Shown here piece after piece: positions 18,786 to 29,114 of a stretch of 64,000 nt of DNA (positions within the stretch are counted from its first letter, which is position 1; every line of letters starts with the position of its first letter). Position numbers and translations under genes: made by a program. Source of the DNA: Lutibacter sp. B2. GTDB lineage: Bacteria; Bacillota; Clostridia; Peptostreptococcales; Thermotaleaceae. The notes under the pieces were generated by a model. It had not been told where the DNA came from and made no database searches. It was given only the letters and a program-made list of their open reading frames with translations. The stretch lies in contig JADPRS010000015.1 of assembly GCA_015686845.1 (NCBI GenBank), positions 19,549-83,548 on the forward strand. Direction: 5' to 3'.

Positions 18786-19466
18786 ATGATAAAATTAATG
18801 AGACAAATCAATGAAGATATTGAAACAGTATTAGAACGAGATCCAGCAGCGAAAACAAAATTAGAGGTAATTCTATGTTATCCATTTATTCTAAGTATCA
18901 TTAGTCATAGAATCGCATATGGACTTAATAAAAAAGGTTTTTCGACTATTGCTAGGTTGATTTCTCAAATCAGTAGATTTTTTACTGGCATTGAAATTCA
19001 TCCAGGGGCTACCATTGGAAAAGGTCTCTTTATTGACCATGGAATGGGTGTCGTAATAGGAGAAACAGCAGAAATAGGAGATAATGTAACCATATATCAA
19101 GGTGCAACACTAGGAGGAACAGGAAAACAAACAGGGAAAAGACATCCTACAATAGGAAATAATGTAGTGATCAGTAGTGGTGCTAAGATATTAGGACCTT
19201 TCAAAGTAGGAGATCATTCTAAAATTGGATCAGGTTCAGTAGTCTTGAAAGAAGTACCAGAAAATTGTACAGTAGTAGGGGTTCCAGGAAGAATAGTAAT
19301 CAAAGATAATGTAAGAGTAATAGATACGATTGATTTAGATCAAGTCCATCTGCCTGACCCTATTATGCAGGAACTAGAATGTTTGAGAAAAAGAATATCC
19401 ACATTAGAAAAATCATGTAATAAAAAAGGAGTGTATAAGGATGAAAATATACAACACATTGACTAG
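18786..19466 (+). CDS. cysE: Serine O-acetyltransferase
   Basis: A 226-residue protein with an N-terminal helical part and a left-handed beta-helix of hexapeptide repeats from about residue 70 ([30 protein letters not shown]), including the His-containing acetyltransferase core. It acetylates serine with acetyl-CoA, the committed step of cysteine synthesis. TTGGAGGTG lies before ATG 18786. Its last 26 bases overlap cysS in another frame, and both are under the cysteine T-box. Confidence 0.95.
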   Translation: MIKLMRQINEDIETVLERDPAAKTKLEVILCYPFILSIISHRIAYGLNKKGFSTIARLISQISRFFTGIEIHPGATIGKGLFIDHGMGVVIGETAEIGDNVTIYQGATLGGTGKQTGKRHPTIGNNVVISSGAKILGPFKVGDHSKIGSGSVVLKEVPENCTVVGVPGRIVIKDNVRVIDTIDLDQVHLPDPIMQELECLRKRISTLEKSCNKKGVYKDENIQHID

Positions 19467-20838
19467 AAAAAAAGAAGAATTTATTCCTATAACAAAAGGG
19501 GAAGTGAAAATGTATGCTTGTGGTCCAACGGTATATAATTATTTTCACATAGGAAATGCAAGACCTTTTGTAGTATTTGATACAATGAGAAGATATTTAG
19601 AATATAGAGGTTATAAGGTTACATTTGTACAAAACTTTACAGATGTAGACGATAAGATTATAAATAAAGCAAATGAAGAAGGAATTACGCCTAAAGAAGT
19701 AGGAGAAAAATATATAGATGAATATTTTAAAGATGCCAAAGCAATAGGTGTTAAAGAAGCTACCATACATCCAAAAGTAACAGAAAACATAGATGAGATA
19801 ATAGAATTTATACAAAAGTTAATAGACAAAGGATATGCATATGAAGTAAATGGAGACGTATACTATGATACGAAAAAATTTGATTCCTATGGAAAATTGT
19901 CTAAACAAGGGTTAGAAGACTTAGAAGTAGGCGCAAGGATTGAAGTGAATACTATAAAAAAACATCCAACAGATTTTGCCCTATGGAAGGCACAAAAGCC
20001 GGGGGAAATTGGATGGGGTTGTCCATGGGGAGAAGGAAGACCAGGCTGGCATATAGAGTGTTCTGTAATGGCGAATAAGTACCTAGGAGAGACAATAGAT
20101 ATCCATGGGGGCGGACAAGATTTAATATTCCCACACCATGAAAATGAGATTGCTCAAAGTGAAGCTTGTACTGGAAAAGCATTTTCTAACTACTGGATGC
20201 ATAATGGATATATTACAATTAATAATGAAAAAATGTCTAAATCAAAGGGAAATTTCTTTACAGTAAGAGATATCCTAAAAGAATTTGATGGAGAAGTAAT
20301 AAGATTTTTCTTATTATCTGCTCAATACAGAAATCCAGTAAACTTTAGTAGAGAATTAATACATCAAGCTGAAAATGGACTTGAAAGATTATATAATGCT
20401 AAAAATAATTTAAAACATTTACTTGATAATGTGAAAGATCTTGAAATGACAGAAGAAGAAAGTGAAAGATTTGTTGGATTTGAAAAGTATAGAGATAAAT
20501 TCATGAATGCAATGGATGATGATTTAAATACAGCAGATGCTATAGCGGCTATATTTGAATTGGTGAAAGACATGAACTCTACTATAGATGCGGATTCTTC
20601 TAAGGAAATGATCAATAAGAGCATGAAATTATTTATGGAATTAGTAGAGGTATTAGGGATTGTATCTAAGAAAGAAGAAAGTTTAGATGAAGAAATTGAA
20701 AAACTAGTACAGCAAAGACAAGATGCTAGAAAGAATAGAGATTTTGCCTTATCGGATAAAATTAGAGATGATTTAAAGGATAGAGGAATTATCCTAGAGG
20801 ATACGCCACAAGGGGTAAAATGGTCTATTAAGAAGTAA
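19441..20838 (+). CDS. cysS: Cysteinyl-tRNA synthetase
   Basis: A 465-residue class I synthetase of normal length. The zinc-binding [16 protein letters not shown] stretch with its HIGH-like HIGN is at about 27-42, and KMSKSKGN is near 265. The WHIECS and [14 protein letters not shown] motifs are intact. It charges tRNA-Cys, whose uncharged form should regulate this transcript through the T-box. ATG 19441 lies inside the end of cysE with AAAGGAG upstream, so translation is likely coupled. Confidence 0.97.
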   Translation: MKIYNTLTRKKEEFIPITKGEVKMYACGPTVYNYFHIGNARPFVVFDTMRRYLEYRGYKVTFVQNFTDVDDKIINKANEEGITPKEVGEKYIDEYFKDAKAIGVKEATIHPKVTENIDEIIEFIQKLIDKGYAYEVNGDVYYDTKKFDSYGKLSKQGLEDLEVGARIEVNTIKKHPTDFALWKAQKPGEIGWGCPWGEGRPGWHIECSVMANKYLGETIDIHGGGQDLIFPHHENEIAQSEACTGKAFSNYWMHNGYITINNEKMSKSKGNFFTVRDILKEFDGEVIRFFLLSAQYRNPVNFSRELIHQAENGLERLYNAKNNLKHLLDNVKDLEMTEEESERFVGFEKYRDKFMNAMDDDLNTADAIAAIFELVKDMNSTIDADSSKEMINKSMKLFMELVEVLGIVSKKEESLDEEIEKLVQQRQDARKNRDFALSDKIRDDLKDRGIILEDTPQGVKWSIKK

Positions 20839-20843
20839 TAAGG

Positions 20844-20872
20844 TCGCCAAGTGTATTACTTGGCGATTTTTT
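20844..20872 (+). terminator. Intrinsic terminator after cysS
   Basis: TCGCCAAGT (20844-20852) pairs perfectly with ACTTGGCGA (20858-20866), followed by TTTTTT. Confidence 0.93.
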
Positions 20873-20967
20873 GTATTGTGAAGTTATTTTTAGACATTAT
20901 TTCCCGAGAAATAATTCTAAAAGTATAATTTTGTGGAATAATATCATTGGGTGTTCTTTTTCATAAT

Positions 20968-20996
20968 TTGATGAAGATACGTTTCGGTGGTATTAT
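20968..20996 (+). promoter_or_regulatory. Putative promoter of the RNase Z-like gene
   Basis: TTGATG (20968-20973), 17 bases, TATTAT (20991-20996), about 75 bases before the start codon. Confidence 0.6.
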
Positions 20997-21071
20997 AGAG
21001 ACAAAACGAAAAAAATATGAATACTATTAGTATTTAGGTGAAAATATACACTGAAAGGAGGTGCTAAGTTT

Positions 21072-22001
21072 ATGATGAATATTTGTTTATTAGCAGCGGG
21101 AGGAATGATGCCTCTTCCTAATAGATATTTGACAGCTATGGTTGCAAGTTGTAATGGAAGCATGATCCTTGTAGATTGTGGAGAAGGAACTCAAATATTG
21201 CTTAAAAAATTAAAATGGGGATTGAAAGCGATAGATGTTATTTGTTTTACACATTATCATGCAGATCATATTGCTGGACTTCCAGGCCTTTTAAGTACGG
21301 TAGGAAATTCTGATAGAAAAGAACCTTTGACTTTAATAGGTCCTAAGGGATTGAAGGAAATTGTAAAAGGGCTTACTGTAATAACGCCTGAACTTCCTTA
21401 TGATATTAACTTTGTGGAACTTTCAGAGGAGGGGATGAAGGATTATATTCATAAGGATTATGTCATAAATGCATTGCAAGTAGATCACAGTATTGATTGT
21501 ATGGCTTATAGTATAGAAGCAAGAAGAAAAAGAAAATTTGATAAAAATAGAGCAAAAGATGAAAATATACCTATGAAATATTGGAATAGACTTCAAAAGG
21601 GAGAAACAATTAAAGAAGAAAATCATATATTTACGCCAGATCGGGTACTATCAGAGGAAAGAAAGGGTCTGAAAGTATGTTATTGTACAGATACAAGACC
21701 TGTTTCTGAACTTGTTGAGTTTATAAAAGAAGCAGATTTATTTATATGCGAGGGAATGTATGGGGATGATAGTTACATTCAAAGAGCCCTAGATACAAAA
21801 CATATGTTATTTTCAGAAGCAGCGAGTCTTTCTAAAGAGGGTAAAGTGAAAGAATTATGGCTTACTCATTTTAGTCCTTCCCTTTATAATCCTGAGGAAT
21901 TTTTATATGTAGCCCAAAGTAAATTCGAAAACTCGGTGATTGGGAAAGAACTTATGATTAAGGAATTGAAATTTGAAAATGAAGATATATATACAGAATA
22001 A
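21072..22001 (+). CDS. Metallo-beta-lactamase-fold hydrolase, RNase Z-like
   Basis: A 309-residue protein with the tRNase Z layout: DCGEGTQ (near 36-42), metal site THYHADHIAGLPG (near 61-73), a charged exosite-like insert (near 155-185), the DHSIDCMAY ligand region, TDTRPVSEL and C-terminal LTHFSP. RNase Z cuts pre-tRNA after the discriminator base. Two family signatures differ: HEAT is CEGM and HST is HML, and the N-terminal GTGSxxP region reads AAGGMMPLP. It could be a divergent RNase Z or a paralogue with another substrate. Two tandem ATGs (21072, 21075) follow GAAAGGAGGTG. Confidence 0.8.
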   Translation: MMNICLLAAGGMMPLPNRYLTAMVASCNGSMILVDCGEGTQILLKKLKWGLKAIDVICFTHYHADHIAGLPGLLSTVGNSDRKEPLTLIGPKGLKEIVKGLTVITPELPYDINFVELSEEGMKDYIHKDYVINALQVDHSIDCMAYSIEARRKRKFDKNRAKDENIPMKYWNRLQKGETIKEENHIFTPDRVLSEERKGLKVCYCTDTRPVSELVEFIKEADLFICEGMYGDDSYIQRALDTKHMLFSEAASLSKEGKVKELWLTHFSPSLYNPEEFLYVAQSKFENSVIGKELMIKELKFENEDIYTE

Positions 22002-22097
22002 ATTCTTTGTTTTTGCCATATTTATGTGAATGAGTTATAATTATATTCAAAATACAAATAATTTTAATAACTAGGAAAATAGAAAGGTTGTGTATGT

Positions 22098-23753
22098 ATG
22101 GAGAATAATACGTCATCAAACTTTATAAGAAATATTATCATAGATGACTTAGAAACGGGAAAACATAAAGAAATCATTACTCGCTTTCCACCAGAACCAA
22201 ATGGTTATTTACATATAGGTCATGCGAAATCTATATGCTTAAACTTTGGATTAGGAGAAGAGTTCAAAGGAAACACCAATCTTCGTTTTGATGATACAAA
22301 CCCAGTAAAAGAAGACACAGAATATGTTCAGTCTATTGAAGAGGATGTAAAATGGCTAGGTTTTAAGTGGGATAACTTATATTTTGCTTCAGATTATTTT
22401 GACGAAATGTATCATCGTGCCATTCTTTTAATCAAAAATGCGAAGGCGTATGTATGTGATTTATCAGCAGAAGAAATGAGAGAATATCGTGGAACATTAA
22501 AAGAACCTGGAAAAGAAAGTCCATATAGAAATAGAACGGTAGAAGAAAATCTAGATCTATTTGAGCGTATGAAAAATGGAGCGTTTAAAGATGGGGAAAA
22601 GGTTTTAAGAGCAAAAATAGATATGTCATCTCCAAATCTGAACATGAGAGATCCTGTTATTTATCGTATCGCTCGTGCAACGCATCATAATACAGGAGAT
22701 AAATGGTGCATTTATCCTATGTATGATTATGCACATCCATTAGAAGATGCAATAGAAGGAATTACTCATTCTATCTGTACATTAGAGTTTGAAGACCATA
22801 GACCATTGTATGATTGGGTTGTAAAAGAATGCGAAATGGAATGTGTGCCTAGACAAATTGAGTTTGCAAGATTAGATATTACAAACACTGTAATGAGTAA
22901 GAGGAAATTAAAGCAACTAGTAGATGAAGGATATGTAGATGGATGGGATGATCCTCGTATGCCAACTATATCAGGTTTGAGAAGAAGAGGGTTTACGCCA
23001 GAATCTATACGAAACTTTGCAAAAGAAATTGGTGTTGCAAAAAATAATAGTAAAGTAGATTCTCAAATGTTAGATCATTTTATAAGAGAAGACTTAAAAC
23101 TAAAAGCACCAAGAACAATGGGGATTTTAAGACCCCTTAAGGTAGTTATTACAAATTATCCTGAAGATAAAGTAGAAATGTTAGAAGCAGAAAACAATCC
23201 TGAAAATCTAGATATGGGCAATAGAGAAATTCCATTCTCAAGAGAGCTCTATATAGAACAAGAAGATTTTATGGAAAATCCACCAAAGAAATATTTCAGA
23301 TTATTCCCTGGCAACGAAGTAAGATTAAAACATGCCTATTTTATCAAATGTAATGAAGTGATTAAGGATGAAAATGGAAATGTTACTGAGATTCATTGTA
23401 CATATGACATTGAGACAAAAAGCGGAACTGGATTTACAGGAAGAAAAGTAAAAGGTACAATTCATTGGGTAGAGGCAAAAAATGCTGTGCCAGTAGAATT
23501 TAGATTATATGAACCATTAATTTTAGATGAAGATATGGAAGAGGGGAAAACGTTCATTGATTGTGTAAATTCAAAATCATTAGAGCGTGTACAAGGATTT
23601 GTAGAACCAAATATGAAGGATATAAAGCCACAAGATAAATTCCAATTTTTTAGACATGGATATTTTAATGTGGACACCAAGTATACGACTGAAGATAAAA
23701 TTGTGTTTAATAGAATTGTTTCTCTAAAAAGTTCTTTTGCATTTAAAAAATAA
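22098..23753 (+). CDS. glnS: Glutaminyl-tRNA synthetase
   Basis: A 551-residue class Ib synthetase with [15 protein letters not shown] (about 31-45) as the GlnRS form of HIGH, VMSKRKL as the KMSKS loop (near 264-270), and the C-terminal two-barrel anticodon-binding domain ([15 protein letters not shown]...). It charges tRNA-Gln directly. Most Firmicutes lack GlnRS and use GatCAB, but a number of Clostridia have it. It lies between cysS and mrnC with its own terminator, consistent with an acquired or relocated gene. AGAAAGGTTG upstream is a moderate ribosome site. Confidence 0.95.
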   Translation: MENNTSSNFIRNIIIDDLETGKHKEIITRFPPEPNGYLHIGHAKSICLNFGLGEEFKGNTNLRFDDTNPVKEDTEYVQSIEEDVKWLGFKWDNLYFASDYFDEMYHRAILLIKNAKAYVCDLSAEEMREYRGTLKEPGKESPYRNRTVEENLDLFERMKNGAFKDGEKVLRAKIDMSSPNLNMRDPVIYRIARATHHNTGDKWCIYPMYDYAHPLEDAIEGITHSICTLEFEDHRPLYDWVVKECEMECVPRQIEFARLDITNTVMSKRKLKQLVDEGYVDGWDDPRMPTISGLRRRGFTPESIRNFAKEIGVAKNNSKVDSQMLDHFIREDLKLKAPRTMGILRPLKVVITNYPEDKVEMLEAENNPENLDMGNREIPFSRELYIEQEDFMENPPKKYFRLFPGNEVRLKHAYFIKCNEVIKDENGNVTEIHCTYDIETKSGTGFTGRKVKGTIHWVEAKNAVPVEFRLYEPLILDEDMEEGKTFIDCVNSKSLERVQGFVEPNMKDIKPQDKFQFFRHGYFNVDTKYTTEDKIVFNRIVSLKSSFAFKK

Positions 23754-23756
23754 GGA

Positions 23757-23812
23757 AAAATAAAACTGTTACAGAACCGTTTATAGGGGGCTAGCAGTTT
23801 TATTTTTTTTTT
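23757..23812 (+). terminator. Intrinsic terminator after glnS
   Basis: AAAATAAAACTG (23757-23768) and CAGTTTTATTTT (23795-23806) are perfect inverted arms around a 26-base loop, ending in a run of about eleven T residues. Confidence 0.85.
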
Positions 23813-23930
23813 TGAAAATTAAAATCGACAACATTTTCAAGCGCAAAGAGGTATACTATAAAAAGAAAGTGATTTGGTGCAAGGTTTACAGGTATTGTAC
23901 AGTATAAGAGAAAATGAAGGGGGAACAGGT

Positions 23931-25913
23931 ATGAAGATTACATCAAAAATGATTATAGGTTTTTCATTAATTATGGTTATAGTATTAGCTTCTGTTTCAT
24001 CAATAGGATACTACCATGCACAAAAACAATCAATTGAAAATATCAACGAAAAAATGACAGCGATTGCAGATGGAACAAGTACAAAACTTGACGGGTGGTT
24101 ATTAAATAAAGCGAAAAGAATTGAATCCATAGCAAATATAATTGAAGATACAGTAGATGCTGCTGCTGTTCCAAAAGCGTACTTGCAGGCATTTGAAAAA
24201 GATGAAGATGTATATGATATATATATAGGCTTTGAAGATGGAAGTATGTTAGCTGGAAGCGACTGGATTCCAGACGAGGGGTATGATCCTAGAACGAGAG
24301 ATTGGTATGAGCTTGCTATGGAGAGTAAAAAATCTGTTTTTACTGAACCATATATTGATGTTGATACAAACAAATATGTGGTTACTCAATCAATGCCATT
24401 AAAAAATGCTCAAGGAAATACAATAGGTGTTATTGCAGAAGATATTTTTCTAGATGTTTTAACAAAAACAATAGAAAAAATGGAAGTTTTAGATGGTGAA
24501 GGGGAAGCTTTTTTAATTGATGATAATGGTTTGATTATTACCCATTCTGATTCAGGGTTGGTTTCTAAAAATATATTGGAAAATACTGAACTGAAAGAGT
24601 TAGGAAAAGAAATGATTTCAAAGGATTTTGGTGAAAAAGAATATACTTTAAATAAAGAAGTTAAAATGACCGTGTTTCATAAGATCAAAAGTACAGGATG
24701 GGTATTTGGGATGACGGTTCCCCGAAGTGTAGCTTATGAGGGTTTACATACACTAAAAATAAAATATTTGATGATTAATATAATAGCCATGCTAGTAGCC
24801 ATGTTATTAATATATTTATTTTCTAAATACGAAATCACAAAGCCAATTGTTAAAGTAACGAATTATGCTGAAACCATTGCTGATTTAAATATAAAAAATG
24901 ATATTCCTAAAGAACTTATGCTTCGTAAGGATGAACTAGGACAACTAGCCAATGCATTTCAATCGATTATAGGTAATTTGCGCATGTTTATTAATAAGGT
25001 ATCAAATTCCTCAGACCAAGTAGCTGCATCTTCAGAGGAATTTACAGCTATTTCACAACAGTCAGCTATGGCATCTGAACAGATCGCCACATATACAGGA
25101 GCAATGGCACAAAGTAGTGAGGATCAGTTGACGAAAGTGCTTACTGTAGCTTGTACAGTGAAACAAATATCTGAAAGTGTTGAGATCGTTGCACGTAATA
25201 TACATGAATGTAATGAATTAAGTAGTAAAGTACTTAGTAAATCAAATATAGGAAAAGAAGAAATTCATAAAGTACATAATCAAATGAAAAATATCACGCA
25301 AAGTTCAATGAATGCACAAAGTTCTTTATTGAATATTACAAATAGTTCTAATAAGATGAATGAAATTATAAGTGTAATTAAAGGTATTGCAGAACAAACG
25401 AATCTTTTAGCCCTTAATGCTGCCATTGAAGCTGCAAGAGCTGGAGAGCAAGGAAGGGGATTTGCCGTTGTAGCAGAAGAAGTAAGAAAATTAGCAGAGG
25501 CGTCACAAAAGGCTACAGAAGAGATTAATGACTTGATTAATGAAAATCAATCGAAAATAGAGGAAGCCAATGATGTAATGCTTATAGGGGCTCAAAACGC
25601 AGAAAAAGGAATGAAAATTGTAAATGAAGCAGAGAATACATTTGAAGAAATAACCAAATTAATATACAAATCAAATATTCAGATAGAGAAAATTTCAGAG
25701 GAAATTAGTCAAGTAGCAGAAGGTAGTAAGGATGTCGTTTTATCTACAAGTGAAATGGAGAAAATAAGCAAGGAAACTTCTAAGCAAATTCAAAACGTAT
25801 CTCAATCAACAGAAGAACAAACACAATCTATGGGAGAAATTGCAGCTGCAGGTCAAAGTTTAGCTGAGTTAGCACAAGAATTACAAGAAGTAATTAGTAA
25901 GTTTGAAGTTTAG
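23931..25913 (+). CDS. Methyl-accepting chemotaxis protein with dCache sensor
   Basis: ATG 23931 with GAAGGGGGAA upstream gives 660 residues; an in-frame GTG at 23874 would only add residues before the signal anchor. Order: membrane segment (about 6-28), extracellular double-Cache-like sensor (about 35-275, with [27 protein letters not shown] core), second membrane segment (about 280-302), HAMP, then a coiled-coil signalling domain whose hairpin tip is [20 protein letters not shown] (near 488-507). It signals to CheA/CheW. Cache sensors of this layout often bind amino acids or organic acids; the ligand is unknown. It stands alone among housekeeping genes. Confidence 0.93.
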   Translation: MKITSKMIIGFSLIMVIVLASVSSIGYYHAQKQSIENINEKMTAIADGTSTKLDGWLLNKAKRIESIANIIEDTVDAAAVPKAYLQAFEKDEDVYDIYIGFEDGSMLAGSDWIPDEGYDPRTRDWYELAMESKKSVFTEPYIDVDTNKYVVTQSMPLKNAQGNTIGVIAEDIFLDVLTKTIEKMEVLDGEGEAFLIDDNGLIITHSDSGLVSKNILENTELKELGKEMISKDFGEKEYTLNKEVKMTVFHKIKSTGWVFGMTVPRSVAYEGLHTLKIKYLMINIIAMLVAMLLIYLFSKYEITKPIVKVTNYAETIADLNIKNDIPKELMLRKDELGQLANAFQSIIGNLRMFINKVSNSSDQVAASSEEFTAISQQSAMASEQIATYTGAMAQSSEDQLTKVLTVACTVKQISESVEIVARNIHECNELSSKVLSKSNIGKEEIHKVHNQMKNITQSSMNAQSSLLNITNSSNKMNEIISVIKGIAEQTNLLALNAAIEAARAGEQGRGFAVVAEEVRKLAEASQKATEEINDLINENQSKIEEANDVMLIGAQNAEKGMKIVNEAENTFEEITKLIYKSNIQIEKISEEISQVAEGSKDVVLSTSEMEKISKETSKQIQNVSQSTEEQTQSMGEIAAAGQSLAELAQELQEVISKFEV

Positions 25914-25917
25914 TAAC

Positions 25918-25951
25918 AAAAGCAAGCCTAATGAGGTTTGCTTTTGTTTTA
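25918..25951 (+). terminator. Intrinsic terminator after the chemoreceptor
   Basis: AAAAGCAAGCCT (25918-25929) pairs with AGGTTTGCTTTT (25934-25945) around AATG with one G-T mismatch pair, followed by GTTTTAT. Confidence 0.88.
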
Positions 25952-26102
25952 TGTACATTATTTATTATATTTCATGAGCGATGTTGTAAAATACCTTTAA
26001 TATTTTTATGATATATAGTATTATTTAGTATATGTGTACAAGGTTGTTAAATGATTGATTATTTGATAATCTATATAAAAACAAAAGAATGAGGTATGAT
26101 CA

Positions 26103-26531
26103 ATGGACAAGTCTTTTTTAGAATATATGGATATACAACCAAAAACAGAACAAGAAGTTAGATATGTAAATCCAATCGTACTTGCTTATATAGGAGATTC
26201 TGTATATGAAGTGTATATAAGAACGTATGTATTATATAATCAAGGGGGATATGTGAATAAATTGCACAAGATATCCACAAAATTTGTACGAGCGGCAGCA
26301 CAAGCGAAAGTTGTCCACAACCTAGAAGGCGAATTGAGTGAAGAAGAGTGGACTATTGTAAAGCGAGGAAGAAATCAAAAATCGAATACTGTTCCTAAAA
26401 ATGCAGACTTAAGGGATTATAAATATGCAACAGGGTTTGAAGCTTTAATTGGATATTTGTTTTTATTAGGTAAAACAGATCGGATTAAAGAGATTGTTAA
26501 AAGAGCGGTAGAAATCATAGAAGAAAGTTAA
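26103..26531 (+). CDS. mrnC: Mini-ribonuclease III
   Basis: A 142-residue RNase III catalytic domain without a double-stranded-RNA-binding domain. The catalytic acids are visible in LAYIGDSVYE (Asp near 27) and FEALIGYL (Glu near 119). Mini-III matures the ends of 23S rRNA in Firmicutes. The start ATG 26103 follows AATGAGGTATGATCA. The usual upstream neighbour cysS is here separated by three extra genes; the downstream genes through sigH keep the standard order apart from the small gene and thyX. Confidence 0.94.
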   Translation: MDKSFLEYMDIQPKTEQEVRYVNPIVLAYIGDSVYEVYIRTYVLYNQGGYVNKLHKISTKFVRAAAQAKVVHNLEGELSEEEWTIVKRGRNQKSNTVPKNADLRDYKYATGFEALIGYLFLLGKTDRIKEIVKRAVEIIEES

Positions 26532-26557
26532 AACCCTAGAATGAAGAGGTGTAATGA

Positions 26558-26932
26558 ATGGCAAAGAAAGAAAAAGTAATGTTATATGTGACCATTGCTT
26601 TAGTCCTATTTTTAGTAGGAAAAACACTCTACTTTGATGAAGTAAAGGTTAGTGGTGATGCACTTAAATTTAAGCAGTTTGTAGAAAAATCCGTAGAAGA
26701 AAATGAAAAGTATAATAATTTCTTTAAAAGACATAATTTAATAGACTATAAGGTCGTGTCGATTAAAAAAATAAAAGAGAGTGGAAAATCTCGTATTATG
26801 TATTTGAATGAAGAAAATAAATACGTAGAAGGTATTATTGCAGGTGAGTATCAAGGAAAGGTAAGAGGATATTTTCTTCATATATACCCTTATAAGGAGT
26901 TTAAAGTAAAAAGTAATTGGATCAAAGAATAA
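26558..26932 (+). CDS. Small single-pass membrane or exported protein, function unknown
   Basis: 124 residues from ATG 26558 (GAAGAGGTG upstream). A positively charged start (MAKKEK) is followed by a hydrophobic segment (about 8-24), then about 100 mostly charged, lysine-rich residues with no cysteines or recognisable motif. The topology suggests an N-terminal anchor with the rest outside. It lies 26 bases after mrnC and 21 bases before thyX, so it is co-transcribed with them. I do not recognise the family and assign no function. Confidence 0.75.
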   Translation: MAKKEKVMLYVTIALVLFLVGKTLYFDEVKVSGDALKFKQFVEKSVEENEKYNNFFKRHNLIDYKVVSIKKIKESGKSRIMYLNEENKYVEGIIAGEYQGKVRGYFLHIYPYKEFKVKSNWIKE

Positions 26933-26953
26933 TTTTTGATGTGGAGGATTTTT

Positions 26954-27712
26954 ATGAAAGTAAAATTAATTCAATATACGCCAGAACCGGAAAAAACAAT
27001 TGCCGTGGCAGCAAAACTCTGTTATTCACCAAGTGGAGTAGAAGAAATTGAAAAAGGATTAGATCAAGAAAAGATCGAAAAGTTTATTAATATGTTAATG
27101 GGGTTAGGTCACCAATCACCAATTGAGCATATTAATTTTACGTTTGCAGTAGAAGGTGTAAGTCGAGTTCTTACCCATCAGCTTGTAAGACATAGAATTG
27201 CATCTTATTCTCAACAGTCTCAAAGATATGTAAAACTTGACCAATTTGAATACATTATTCCTCCGAGTATAGAGGATATACCAGATGCAAAGGAAAAATT
27301 TATACAAGCTATGAAGGATGATCAAAAGACGTATGATGAGCTTGTACAAATTTTGCAAGAAAAGCATATTTCTAAATTAATGGATGAAGGTAAAAGCGAA
27401 AAGCAAGCAAAATCAATGGCGGAAAAAATGGCAATAGAAGACAGTCGATATGTTTTTCCAAATGCCTGTGAAACAAAGATTGTATTCACCATGAATGCAA
27501 GAACGCTTTTAAACTTTTTTCATCATAGATGTTGTCAAAGGGCACAATGGGAAATTAGAGAAATGGCTACAAGCATGTTAAAATTAGTAAGACAAGTAGC
27601 CCCTAACGTTTTTAAAAATGCAGGACCTAGTTGTTTATCAGACGTGTGTCCAGAGGGCACGATGACGTGTGGCAAAATAAATGAAGTAAGAGATGGATTT
27701 AAAAATATATAG
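26954..27712 (+). CDS. thyX: Flavin-dependent thymidylate synthase ThyX
   Basis: ATG 26954 with GTGGAGGATT directly upstream gives 252 residues. The ThyX signature RHRx7S is exact ([11 protein letters not shown], about 78-88). A second conserved block, [16 protein letters not shown], lies near 196-211. ThyX methylates dUMP with methylene-THF, using FAD and NADPH. It replaces the ThyA enzyme in many anaerobes; ThyA is not in this window, so whether both exist is unknown. The longer in-frame start at 26936 lacks a ribosome site. Confidence 0.95.
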   Translation: MKVKLIQYTPEPEKTIAVAAKLCYSPSGVEEIEKGLDQEKIEKFINMLMGLGHQSPIEHINFTFAVEGVSRVLTHQLVRHRIASYSQQSQRYVKLDQFEYIIPPSIEDIPDAKEKFIQAMKDDQKTYDELVQILQEKHISKLMDEGKSEKQAKSMAEKMAIEDSRYVFPNACETKIVFTMNARTLLNFFHHRCCQRAQWEIREMATSMLKLVRQVAPNVFKNAGPSCLSDVCPEGTMTCGKINEVRDGFKNI

Positions 27713-27757
27713 TTTCTAGTTTGGGAAAACTAAGATAAAAATGAAGAGGTGCTAAGA

Positions 27758-28498
27758 ATGGAAGAATTAAATAAAATTGAAGGAAGAAACCCTGTAATAG
27801 AGGTTTTGAAATCCGATAGAGATATAGATAAAATTATGATTGCAAATGGTGCAGAAAAAGGGTCTATGCAAATCATTATAGGTAAGGCAAAGGATCGAGG
27901 CATTACGATTCAATATGTGGATAGAAAAAAAATAGATCAACTATCAGAAACACATGCACATCAAGGCGTTATTGCTTTTGCAGCAGCGCATAATTATGTT
28001 GAGGTTAGTGATATTTTAAAGCGTGCACAAGATCAAGGGGAAGATGCATTTATTATTATTTTAGATGAAATTACAGATCCACATAATTTAGGTTCTATTA
28101 TTAGAACGGCAGATGCTTGTGGCGCTCATGGGATTATCATTCCAAAGAGAAGGGCAGTAGGTCTTACTGGTATAGTAGCTAAAACTTCTGCTGGAGCTAT
28201 AGAATATGTACCTGTTGCAAAGGTGTCAAATATTGGACAAACCATAGATTCTCTAAAAGAACAAGGTATTTGGATTACAGGTGCAGACATGGCAGGAGAA
28301 AATAAACATTATGAGCAAGATTTAAAAGGTAAAATTGGATTAGTTATAGGAAGTGAAGGAAAAGGAATATCGAGATTGATAAAAGAAAAATGCGACTTTT
28401 TAGTGAATATTCCTATGAAGGGAAAAGTAAGCTCCTTGAATGCTTCTGTAGCTTCATCTATATTGATGTATGAGGTGGTAAGACAAAGAGAAAGTTAA
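27758..28498 (+). CDS. rlmB: 23S rRNA 2'-O-ribose methyltransferase, RlmB/TrmH-type SPOUT enzyme
   Basis: ATG 27758 follows GAAGAGGTG and gives 246 residues. An N-terminal substrate-binding domain (GRNPVIEVL near 8-16) precedes a SPOUT domain with three signature blocks: DEITDPHNLGSIIRTADA, GSEGKGISRLI and IPMKGKVSSLNASVASSI. The knot binds AdoMet. By family and by its place between mrnC and yacP it is the RlmB orthologue that modifies 23S rRNA (G2251 in E. coli numbering); substrate is inferred. Confidence 0.93.
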   Translation: MEELNKIEGRNPVIEVLKSDRDIDKIMIANGAEKGSMQIIIGKAKDRGITIQYVDRKKIDQLSETHAHQGVIAFAAAHNYVEVSDILKRAQDQGEDAFIIILDEITDPHNLGSIIRTADACGAHGIIIPKRRAVGLTGIVAKTSAGAIEYVPVAKVSNIGQTIDSLKEQGIWITGADMAGENKHYEQDLKGKIGLVIGSEGKGISRLIKEKCDFLVNIPMKGKVSSLNASVASSILMYEVVRQRES

Positions 28499-28515
28499 GA
28501 ATAGGGTGATTTGAG

Positions 28516-29031
28516 TTGGAAAATTATTTACTAGTAGATGGGTATAATGTCATAAATGATTGGTCTGACTTAAAACAAATCGCAAAGACTAATTTAGAAG
28601 ATGCAAGAGATGGGTTAATCGAGATCATGGTAGAATACAAGCATTATAGTGGAGATTATGTTATTGTGGTATTTGATGCACACATGGTTAAAGGAAATAA
28701 TTCAAAGAAAAAAAACATTAAAGGTGTAGAAGTGATTTTCACCAAAGAAAATCAAACCGCTGATTCATACATAGAAAAAAGAGTGAATGAACTTATGAAG
28801 AATAGAAGAAATGTTGTAAGGGTAGCTACATCTGACTGGGCAGAGCAACAAGTTGTATTAGGGAGTGGTGCTACAAGGGTATCTTCAAGAGAATTGAAGA
28901 TTGAATTAGATTCAGTTATGAAAAAAATTCATACAAAGACGAAAGAAATGAGAAAAGTGAGATCTACTTTAGAAGAACGAATTAAAGGAGAGATTGTCGA
29001 AAAGCTTGAAAAATGGAGAAGAAAGCAATGA
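28516..29031 (+). CDS. rae1: NYN/PIN-like ribosome-dependent endoribonuclease (YacP/Rae1)
   Basis: 171 residues from a TTG start at 28516 (AGGGTGATTTGAG upstream), with N-terminal YLLVDGYNVINDW (about 4-16) carrying the first catalytic Asp, and further acidic residues near DGLIEIM, FDAH and TSDWAEQ. The C-terminus is a basic helix. Bacillus Rae1 cleaves mRNA in the ribosomal A site. The rlmB-yacP-sigH neighbourhood supports orthology. Confidence 0.9.
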   Translation: MENYLLVDGYNVINDWSDLKQIAKTNLEDARDGLIEIMVEYKHYSGDYVIVVFDAHMVKGNNSKKKNIKGVEVIFTKENQTADSYIEKRVNELMKNRRNVVRVATSDWAEQQVVLGSGATRVSSRELKIELDSVMKKIHTKTKEMRKVRSTLEERIKGEIVEKLEKWRRKQ

Positions 29032-29036
29032 GTTTC

Positions 29037-29066
29037 TTGACGGTATACTCTTTCATGAGTTATAAT
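29037..29066 (+). promoter_or_regulatory. Promoter of sigH
   Basis: TTGACG (29037-29042), 18 bases, TATAAT (29061-29066), starting right after the rae1 stop. Confidence 0.75.
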
Positions 29067-29114
29067 AGGACTACGGTTTTATTAGTCTAAAGAAGTAAAA
29101 GAGGGGTTGTTGAA

